DNA of 64,000 bases, taken from assembly GCF_000420305.1 (NCBI RefSeq), contig NZ_ATUR01000007.1, positions 124,001-188,000 on the forward strand, read 5' to 3'. Of the stretch, positions 57,960 to 64,000 are shown one piece after another. The position numbers were made by a program, and so were the translations under genes. The notes under the pieces were generated by a model. The model was given only the letters and a program-made list of their open reading frames with translations. It was not told where the DNA came from and did not search any database. Numbering within the stretch: position 1 is the stretch's first letter; the number at the start of each line of letters is the position of its first letter. This DNA is from Novosphingopyxis baekryungensis DSM 16222. Its GTDB lineage: Bacteria > Pseudomonadota > Alphaproteobacteria > Sphingomonadales > Sphingomonadaceae.

Positions 57960-59690
57960 ATGATGAACATGTCCGGTTTCATCCCCGACAAGCCCGCCTG
58001 GCTCAGCGAATATAAGTCGGCCTTCCTGCTGGACGATGCCATTGCCGGCCTTGTCCTTTCGGTCCTGCTGATCCCGCAGGCGATGGCCTATGCGCTGCTG
58101 GCCGGCTTGCCGCCGCAGACCGGGCTCTATGCCGCGCTGATGCCGCCGGTGCTCTATCTGCTGTTCGGCACCAGCCCCTATGTCTCGGTCGGCCCGATTG
58201 CGCTGGTCTCGCTGATCGTGGGCGATGCGATCACCCAGAGCGGACAGCCACAGATGCAGGCGGCGATGGTCATCGCGCTGGAAGCGGGCGTGGTGCTGGC
58301 GCTGCTCGGCCTGTTCCGGCTCGGGCGGCTGGTCAATTTCGTCAGCGAGCCGGTGCTGCTGGGCTTTACCGCCGCCGCTGCCGTGCTGATCGCCGCCAGC
58401 CAGCTGCCGACCTTGCTGGGGCTGGATATTGCGCGCAGCGGCAATCTGATCGGCACCATACGCGGGCTGATGGGCGCGCTGCCCGGCATTCATGGCGATA
58501 CGGTGCTGATCGGCGTGGGCGCGCTGTTGCTGCTGCTGGCGGGCGATCGCTACGCAGCCGCCGCCCTGTGGAAGCTGGGCCTGCGCCCACCCTGGCGCGG
58601 ACTGATCGTAAAGGCGATCCCGCTTCTGGTGCTGGTCGGCGCGGCGCTGGTGGTGAGCATGGGCAACTGGCCGGTGCCCAAGGTGGGCGGCGTGGCGGGC
58701 GGTCTGCCGGTGCTGCGCATGCCGCCCGGCGGGCTGGATCCGTGGCTGGCGCTGCTGCCGTCCAGCATGATTGCGGCGCTGATCATTTTCGTGATCGGCA
58801 GCGCGGTGGCCAAATCGCTGGCGGGCAAGAACCGGCGCAAGGTGCGCAGCGACCGCGAGGCGCTGGCGCTGGGCGCGGCCAATATCGTGGCGGGGCTGAC
58901 CGGCGGCTATGCGGTGGGCGTCAGCCTGAGCCGGTCCGCGCTGACGGCGGACAGCGGCAGCCGATCGCCGATCAGCTCGGTCGTGGCGGCGCTGGTGACG
59001 CTGTGCGTGCTGCTATTCCTGACGGGCGCGCTGTCCTATCTGCCGGAAACCGCGCTGGCCGCGCTGGTCATCAGCGCGGTGTTCGGTCTGATGAAGGTGC
59101 GTGAGATCAGGGCCGTGATGCGCTTCAGCAAGATGGAGGCGGCGGTGCTGTTTGCCACGCTGGCGCTGACGCTGCTGCTGGGGGTGCAATGGGGGCTGAT
59201 GGCGGGCACGCTGATGGGCATCGCCACCTTCCTGTGGTTCAGCAGCCTGCCGCGCGTCACCCGCGTGGACAAGCTGGACGATATCAACGTCTATCGCTCG
59301 GTCGATCGCAAGGATGGCGGCGTGCAGACGCTGCCGGTGCTGATCGTGCGGATCGACCGGTCGATCTATTTCGCCAACGCGGCCTATTGCGAGGACAAGA
59401 TCCTCAACTTCGTGTCGGCTTATGACAATGTAAAATGGCTGGTGCTGGACATGCGCTCGGTCAACAGCGTGGATGCCAGCGGCGTGGCCATGCTGGAGCG
59501 GTTGCTCGACAATCTGGCGGCCAAACATGTGCGCGTGGCACTGGCTGCCATGCATGCGCCGATTGCCGATGTCCTGCGCCAGAGCGACCGGCCACGGCAG
59601 TGCCGCAGCTTTACCTCGGTAGAACTGGCGATGCACGATATCGAGGAAGACAAGGAAGCGGCCAATAACCGCAAGATGTCTGCAGGGTAA
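57960..59690 (+). CDS. SulP family anion transporter
   Basis: 576 residues: about ten or more membrane helices (LVLSVLLIPQAMAYALLAGL, LLFGTSPYVSVGPIALVSLI) and a C-terminal cytosolic STAS domain (~445-560) with LPVLIVRIDRSIYFANAAY and VLDMRSVNSVDASGVAMLER. The family carries sulfate, bicarbonate or dicarboxylates; the substrate is not clear here. With its own small upstream region; convergent with rlpA with 24 bases between. Confidence 0.92.
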   Translation: MMNMSGFIPDKPAWLSEYKSAFLLDDAIAGLVLSVLLIPQAMAYALLAGLPPQTGLYAALMPPVLYLLFGTSPYVSVGPIALVSLIVGDAITQSGQPQMQAAMVIALEAGVVLALLGLFRLGRLVNFVSEPVLLGFTAAAAVLIAASQLPTLLGLDIARSGNLIGTIRGLMGALPGIHGDTVLIGVGALLLLLAGDRYAAAALWKLGLRPPWRGLIVKAIPLLVLVGAALVVSMGNWPVPKVGGVAGGLPVLRMPPGGLDPWLALLPSSMIAALIIFVIGSAVAKSLAGKNRRKVRSDREALALGAANIVAGLTGGYAVGVSLSRSALTADSGSRSPISSVVAALVTLCVLLFLTGALSYLPETALAALVISAVFGLMKVREIRAVMRFSKMEAAVLFATLALTLLLGVQWGLMAGTLMGIATFLWFSSLPRVTRVDKLDDINVYRSVDRKDGGVQTLPVLIVRIDRSIYFANAAYCEDKILNFVSAYDNVKWLVLDMRSVNSVDASGVAMLERLLDNLAAKHVRVALAAMHAPIADVLRQSDRPRQCRSFTSVELAMHDIEEDKEAANNRKMSAG

Positions 59691-59714
59691 AGCTGCCGGC
59701 CGGATCGGCCCTGA

Positions 59715-60293
59715 TCAGCCGTTGACCAGTTGCAGACCCACGGTGCCGGTGCCGGCGCGGAACAGGCCGATCTTTTTGGCGGCGGCGGTGGAAAGATCGA
59801 TCACGCGGTTGCCGTGAAAGGGGCCGCGATCGTTGATGCGCACGATGACGGATTTGCCATTATGCGTCACCTTCACCTTGCTGCCCATGGGCAGCGTGCG
59901 ATGCGCGGCGGTCAGCTGGGTCGGGTCGAAGCGCTCGCCGCTCGCGGTGCGGTTGCCCGCCAGATTGGGGCCATAATAGCTGGCGCCGCCATTGCCGAGA
60001 TCTTCCAGCACGTCCTGCGCATCGTCCAGCAGATCGTCGGTATCCAGATCGATATGTGTGTCCACCGCTGCGGCGACCGGGCTGGTCAGCTCGGCATCGA
60101 TATCAGCGCTCACCTCGATCGGCGCGAAGCCGGCGGCAGGGGCCGGTGCATCGGCGCGCGCGGCGCCGATCAGGCCCATGGCGGGCACCAGTGCGGCCAT
60201 GCCGTAGCCGATGAACTTGGTCGCTTTTTTGGAAGCGGGCGCACTGCGAAATCGTGCGCGGATCAATGTTTTCGCCAGATGCATTTTTATCAT
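59715..60293 (-). CDS. rlpA: RlpA-type septal-ring lytic transglycosylase
   Basis: 192 residues; an ATG at 60284 could also be used. Basic N-terminus then a hydrophobic signal (FIGYGMAALVPAMGLIGAA), an acidic linker (DTHIDLDTDDLLDDAQDVL) and the double-psi beta-barrel RlpA domain: GGASYYGPNLAGNRTASGER, HRTLPMGSKVKVTHN, SVIVRINDRGPFHGNRVIDL, STAAAKKIGL. The Glu in SGERFD and Asp in NDRGPF match the catalytic pair. No SPOR domain, unlike the Pseudomonas enzyme, so it may not be held at the septum in the same way. Confidence 0.9.
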   Translation of the reverse strand: MIKMHLAKTLIRARFRSAPASKKATKFIGYGMAALVPAMGLIGAARADAPAPAAGFAPIEVSADIDAELTSPVAAAVDTHIDLDTDDLLDDAQDVLEDLGNGGASYYGPNLAGNRTASGERFDPTQLTAAHRTLPMGSKVKVTHNGKSVIVRINDRGPFHGNRVIDLSTAAAKKIGLFRAGTGTVGLQLVNG

Positions 60294-60452
60294 GCCTTTG
60301 ATTTATAGCAGAAAACTTGCGTTTTCTCAACCAACCCCAGGCCGCCCTCCAGCGGTGATGATCCGGCTAGGCCCCGTTTCGCGGGCTGTCTCGCTTGACG
60401 CGACCAATGGTGCCGTTGATGAGGCCAGACGACGATAAACAAGGAACCGTTC

Positions 60453-61355
60453 ATGGATCGCGACGAGTCTTCGCCCCGCATTAACCAATATCCGCCCGAA
60501 AGACTGGTCGGTGGCCTGCGCAAATTGCTGACGGTGGAACGACTCGATACCGATCTATACCGTGGCAGCAACAGTTCCGAAGAGCGCGACCGCGTGTTTG
60601 GCGGGCAGGTTATTGCGCAGGCGCTGGCCGCTGCTTCGCATTCGGTAGAAGAGGACCGGATCGTCCATTCGCTCCACGCCTATTTCTTGCGCGGCGGCGA
60701 TCAGAAGGCGCCGATCATCTACCGGGTCGAGCGGGATTTCGATGGGCGCAGCTTTTCCAACCGCCGCGTCATCGCCATCCAGCATGGCCGGCCCATCTTC
60801 AACTTCTCGGCCAGCTTCCAGCGCGTCACGGGCGGGCTGCATCATCAGATGCCGATGCCGGACGTGCCGGGGCCGGACGGGCTGCCCAATCAGACCGAGC
60901 AGCTGGAAGCGCAGCCGGGGGTGTCCGCCGAATATCTGGCGCATATGCGCGCCCGGCCCCAGCCGATCGAGTTCCGCATGGTGGAGCCGCATCTGGCGGC
61001 GCCTGGGGAAAGGCAGCCGCCCTTTCAACATGCCTGGATGCGGGCCGTCGCGCCCATCGAAGGGCCGGAATCGCTCCACCGCCTGATGCTGGCTTTTGCC
61101 AGCGACATGCTGCTGCTGGGCACCTCTGCGCATACCCATGGTGTGCACTGGTCCACCCACAAGCTGGCGATGACCAGCATCGATCATGCGCTATGGTTTC
61201 ACGAGCCGTTCCAGATGGACGAATGGCTGCTGTTCGCCGCCGACAGCCCATGGACCGGCCATGCGCGCGGCATGAATCGCGGCAGCATCTTCACGCAGGA
61301 CGGGCGGCTGGTCGCCAGCTGCGCGCAGGAAGGCATGATGCGCCTGCGCGAATAG
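60453..61355 (+). CDS. tesB: Acyl-CoA thioesterase II
   Basis: 300 residues, double hotdog. DLYRGSNSSEERDRVFGGQV at the N-terminal domain, LHAYFLRGGDQKAPIIYRVE, DGRSFSNRRVIAIQHGRPIF and the C-terminal HTHGVHWSTHKLAMTSIDHA and WLLFAADSPWTGHARGMNRG with the catalytic Asp-Thr/Ser-Gln network. Hydrolyses medium to long acyl-CoA. Third thioesterase in the window. AAGGAACCG precedes the ATG. Confidence 0.94.
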   Translation: MDRDESSPRINQYPPERLVGGLRKLLTVERLDTDLYRGSNSSEERDRVFGGQVIAQALAAASHSVEEDRIVHSLHAYFLRGGDQKAPIIYRVERDFDGRSFSNRRVIAIQHGRPIFNFSASFQRVTGGLHHQMPMPDVPGPDGLPNQTEQLEAQPGVSAEYLAHMRARPQPIEFRMVEPHLAAPGERQPPFQHAWMRAVAPIEGPESLHRLMLAFASDMLLLGTSAHTHGVHWSTHKLAMTSIDHALWFHEPFQMDEWLLFAADSPWTGHARGMNRGSIFTQDGRLVASCAQEGMMRLRE

Positions 61356-61461
61356 GCCGGGGCTGCGCTTAGCACTTCCCCCAATGTGCCGAGCATGTCC
61401 GCTTTCGGGGGCGGATTGTAATGGCGCTAATGACCGAGATGGGGTGGGAAGCTGCCAGTCG

Positions 61462-61710
61462 CTATCCCATTTTCCACCGATAAATCAGATATCCGTTTAC
61501 CACTGCGATGGCACCGACGAGCGCAAACACAACGAATAACAAAATAGCCATTCTCTTCGAAGAAACGTTTTTCGCCGACCTGATTTCAAGAGTTTCTAAA
61601 AATGCCGAAAACAAGAGTATCAGGCCGCCAACACCCATGTGCCACCTGGCAATTGTAAAGACCAGTGCGTCAGGCCACAGCTGAAAAACCCAATCATAGA
61701 TAGCGTTCAT
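61462..61710 (-). CDS. Small membrane protein, unknown
   Basis: 82 residues from the ATG at 61710. Two or three hydrophobic stretches (VFTIARWHMGVGGLILLFSA; ILLFVVFALVGAIAVVNGYL) with a charged loop LEIRSAKNVSSKRM. More A/T-rich than its neighbours, so possibly acquired. No family recognised. The ribosome site is weak. The composition and helices argue for a real gene, but it could be a relic. Confidence 0.5.
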   Translation of the reverse strand: MNAIYDWVFQLWPDALVFTIARWHMGVGGLILLFSAFLETLEIRSAKNVSSKRMAILLFVVFALVGAIAVVNGYLIYRWKMG

Positions 61711-62038
61711 ACGTGCCAATCAGTTGAAGAACAGGCGACTAGAAGACACGGATTGGCTCAGGTCTACAACGAGGTCGCTAATTGCCCGGCAGTTTTTGGC
61801 ATGATCCGTGCTTTTGCAGCCACGCACCGCGGCATTAGTCGCAGCCCGACAGCCATCAGCCTCGAACCACCTCCGACTCCGAACAAGAGGGGCGGGTTTA
61901 GGCGCGGTTGGCGGAAGAGCATGCCCGACGAGCCGCCCGGTCCGGGCGATATGGCGCGGCATCGCACCGCAATCGCGGCTTTCATCTTGGTGGTTTTTCG
62001 GGCATACCGAGTCCACGAAAAACTCCCAGGAGATGATG
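61711..62038. other. 328-base gap with no gene seen
   Basis: No supported frame: the open frame of the downstream acyl-CoA dehydrogenase extends back to 61808, but AGGAG at 62028-62032 points to the ATG at 62039. The stretch is mixed in base composition and may be eroded coding DNA. No clear promoter or repeat. Confidence 0.4.
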
Positions 62039-63250
62039 ATGGCCAGTGCGCCCGCAGATACCGCCCAATCCGATAGCGACACTTTCCGCGCCGAGGTGCG
62101 CCAGTGGCTGGAGGCGAATTTCCCCGCCTCGCTGAAAGGCAATGACAACAGCCTGTCCTCGGTCGAAGGGCCGACCGATGAGAGCGCCGATGAAAAGGCC
62201 TGGCGTGAGGCGGTGGGCGCAAAGGGCTGGGGCACGCCCACCTGGCCCAAGGAATATGGCGGCGGCGGGCTCAGCCGGGAGCAGGCCAAGATCCTCAATC
62301 AGGAAATGAGCCGGGCGCAGGCCTATAATCCCATCGGCGGCATGGGCGTGATGATGTTCGGCCCCACGCTGCTGGAATATGGCAGCGAAGCGCAGAAGAA
62401 AGAGCATATCCCGCCGATCACGCGCGGCGAAATCCGCTGGTGCCAGGGCTATAGCGAACCCAATGCCGGCTCCGATCTGGCCAATATCCAGACCTTTGGC
62501 GAGGACAAGGGCGATCATTATGTGGTCAACGGGCAGAAGACCTGGACCAGCGGCGGCCAGTGGGCGGACAAATGCTTCGCGCTGGTGCGCACCGACAAGA
62601 GCCACAAGCATGAGGGCATTTCCTTCATGCTGATCGACATGGACGCCGAGGGCGTGGACGTGAAGCCGATCCGCATGATCAGCGGCATGAGCCCGTTCTG
62701 CGAAACCTTTTTCACCAATGTGAAGGTGCCCAAGGAAAATCTGGTCGGCAAGGAAGGGCAGGGTTGGACCATCGGCAAGCGCCTGCTGCAGCATGAGCGG
62801 ACCAATCTGTCCGGCGGCGGCAGCGCCATCCGCATGCCCAGCATGCCGCTGCACGCCATGGCCAAGACCTATGTCGGCGTGAACGACAATGGCGAGCTGG
62901 ACGATGGCGAACTGCGCACCAAGATCAGCGATTTCGAGATGCAGTGGCGCAGTTTTCTGGGCACCGCGATGCGCGTGCAGGCGGAGGCCAAGACCACCGG
63001 CGGCGTATCCGAAGTCAGCTCCATTCTGAAGAAGGTCGGCACCAAGCTGGGCCAGCAGCGTGCCGAGCTGATGATCGAGATCATGGGCATGAAGGGCCTC
63101 GGCTGGGAAGGCGAGGGCTTCAGCGATGAGGAGCTGCGCTCCACCCGCACCTGGCTGTTCGGCAAGGCGACCACCATTTATGGCGGCTCGACCGAAGTGC
63201 AGAACAACATCATTTCCAAGCGCATCCTCGGGATGCTGGACCACCAATAA
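62039..63250 (+). CDS. Acyl-CoA dehydrogenase, alpha-like partner
   Basis: 403 residues from the third of three consecutive ATGs (62039), best spaced to AGGAG at 62028-62032. FRAEVRQWLEANFPASLKG and WPKEYGGGGLSREQAKILNQ are the N-terminal signature of the FadE-type dehydrogenases of sterol and bile-acid degradation; WCQGYSEPNAGSDLANIQ and TTIYGGSTEVQNNIISKRIL follow, with the catalytic Glu expected in STEVQ. It is followed after 158 bases by a second dehydrogenase, the arrangement of heteromeric alpha2-beta2 acyl-CoA dehydrogenases. Substrate unknown. Confidence 0.9.
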   Translation: MASAPADTAQSDSDTFRAEVRQWLEANFPASLKGNDNSLSSVEGPTDESADEKAWREAVGAKGWGTPTWPKEYGGGGLSREQAKILNQEMSRAQAYNPIGGMGVMMFGPTLLEYGSEAQKKEHIPPITRGEIRWCQGYSEPNAGSDLANIQTFGEDKGDHYVVNGQKTWTSGGQWADKCFALVRTDKSHKHEGISFMLIDMDAEGVDVKPIRMISGMSPFCETFFTNVKVPKENLVGKEGQGWTIGKRLLQHERTNLSGGGSAIRMPSMPLHAMAKTYVGVNDNGELDDGELRTKISDFEMQWRSFLGTAMRVQAEAKTTGGVSEVSSILKKVGTKLGQQRAELMIEIMGMKGLGWEGEGFSDEELRSTRTWLFGKATTIYGGSTEVQNNIISKRILGMLDHQ

Positions 63251-63281
63251 GCACAGGCGCAAGACAACAGCAGGACAGATC

Positions 63282-63377
63282 GTCATTCCGGCGAACGCCG
63301 GAATCTCCATTGGACCGATGGCTCATGATCGCACCGATCTGACGCCGTCCGAGACCCCGGCCTTTGCCGGGGTGACG
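63282..63377. repeat. Double-hairpin palindromic intergenic repeat
   Basis: First hairpin ATTCCGGC-GAAC-GCCGGAAT, a ~45-base spacer, second hairpin ACCCCGGC-CTTT-GCCGGGGT; outer ends GTCATTCC and GGGGTGAC form a further weak inverted pair. It fills the gap between the two acyl-CoA dehydrogenases and is the fullest copy of this family in the window. Confidence 0.7.
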
Positions 63378-63408
63378 TGAAGAACGCAGGATCTGGACGA
63401 GGACGACA

Positions 63409-64000
63409 ATGGCAATACTCAGCGAAGAACAGACCATGCTGCGCGATATGGCGCGCGAATGGACCAAGAAGGAAAATCCCGTCGGCGCGTTCCGTAAGGT
63501 GCGCGATGAAAAGCTGGACGCAGGCTATGAGCCGGCGGTCTACGCCCAGATGGCCGAGATGGGCTGGGCCGGCGTGATCATTCCCGAAGAGCAGGGCGGA
63601 TCGGACTTCGGCTATATGAGCCTTGGCCTGGTGCTCGAAGAAACCGGGCGCAGCCTGACGGCCAGCCCGCTGCTCGCCTCCGCCCTCGGCGCGGCCAGCG
63701 CACTGATCCTCGGCGGATCCGACGATCAGAAGAGCCACTGGCTGCCCAAGATCGCCAGCGGCGAGATCGTGGGCACGCTCGCGGTCGATGAAGGGCCGCG
63801 CCACAATCCGGCGAAGACCGAGGTCAGCGTGTCCGGCGGCAAGCTGAGCGGCACCAAGACCTTTGTGCCCGAAGGCATGAGCGCGGGGCTGTTCATCGTT
63901 TCGGCGGCGGACGGCGTCTATCTGGTCGATGGCGCCGATGGCGGCGTCAGCCGGTCCGATCGTTCAATGGTCGATCAGCGCGGCTGGGCCGAAGTGACGT
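63409..64000 (+). CDS. Acyl-CoA dehydrogenase, beta-like partner (partial)
   Basis: Cut by the right edge after ~197 residues. MAILSEEQTMLRDMAREWTK, VIIPEEQGGSDFGYMSLGLV and EETGRSLTASPLLASALGAA mark the shorter, more divergent partner type found beside FadE-like alpha subunits. The FAD-binding TEPxxGSD motif is replaced by LAVDEGPRHNPAKTEV, which fits a subunit that does not bind FAD in the usual way. The ATG at 63409 has GAGGA at a moderate distance. Confidence 0.88.
   Translation, partial: MAILSEEQTMLRDMAREWTKKENPVGAFRKVRDEKLDAGYEPAVYAQMAEMGWAGVIIPEEQGGSDFGYMSLGLVLEETGRSLTASPLLASALGAASALILGGSDDQKSHWLPKIASGEIVGTLAVDEGPRHNPAKTEVSVSGGKLSGTKTFVPEGMSAGLFIVSAADGVYLVDGADGGVSRSDRSMVDQRGWAEVT

Noticed and set aside
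1-64000. CRISPR arrays, insertion sequences, integrase or prophage genes
   Set aside because: No regular spacer repeats, transposase, integrase or phage structural motifs were seen in any of the plausible frames.

Overview
This is a GC-rich chromosomal window of dense, mostly single-copy genes. The gene set (PHB metabolism with an alanine/lysine/proline-rich phasin, HIG1-type small membrane protein, ferrochelatase, ClpS, stand-alone GluQ, many acyl-CoA genes, an EcfG-like promoter) and the protein wording point to an alphaproteobacterium of the order Sphingomonadales. This is an inference from protein families, not from a marker gene. No rRNA, tRNA, CRISPR array or intact insertion sequence was seen.

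Layout. 1-241: start of an Atm1/HMT1-type ABC exporter (minus strand, cut by the left edge), followed by about 800 bases without a convincing gene. 1061-5162: class I ribonucleotide reductase nrdA and nrdB. They are separated by a DUF2171 gene on the other strand and by three tiny overlapping frames, two of which encode 58-residue membrane proteins. 5169-11625: accessory island. It holds an AT-rich DUF4062 gene directly behind nrdB, two decayed genes (a SRAP/YedK relic and a PHB-depolymerase tail), a DarT1-NADAR toxin-antitoxin pair, a membrane-anchored nuclease, a small Cys/His protein, then intact paralogues of the decayed pair (PHB depolymerase and SRAP) and a 54-residue hydrophilic protein. 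11768-17689: cytochrome P450, SDR, PEP carboxylase, DUF347 membrane protein. 17737-23477: HNH nuclease, gluQ, HIG1 protein, cobalamin adenosyltransferase, ergothioneine genes egtB-egtD, 3-hydroxybutyryl-CoA dehydrogenase. 23534-30133 (all minus): MscS channel, metC, sseA, Fe-S photolyase, proline-rich membrane protein. 30132-35545: queF, thioesterase, M1 peptidase, HerA-like ATPase. 35655-39263 (minus): hflK-hflC-Do protease. 39324-45176: Mrp/ApbC, CoA-binding protein, an orphan molybdopterin subunit, hemH, phbB, an RHH protein. 45194-52591 (minus): ahpC-ahpF, murA, clpS, phasin, phaC. 52694 to the end: aminotransferase, crotonase, three acyl-CoA dehydrogenases, two thioesterases, mtnP, SulP transporter, RlpA.

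How the parts fit. Four genes make or use polyhydroxybutyrate (phbB, phaC, phasin, depolymerase). Two of them carry a 9-bp core TGCAGTGCA in their promoters, and the same core occurs in the ahpC leader, so a PhaR-type repressor may link storage polymer and peroxide defence. The ahpC promoter also has a 37-bp site with the exact spacing of an OxyR tetramer site. The right-hand 10 kb is fatty-acid/acyl-CoA catabolism and is sprinkled with palindromic intergenic repeats.

The best candidates for new biology are the DUF4062 protein tied to the nrdB end, the DarT1-NADAR pair in the same island, the micro-gene relay between nrdA and nrdB, and the shared TGCAGTGCA operators.
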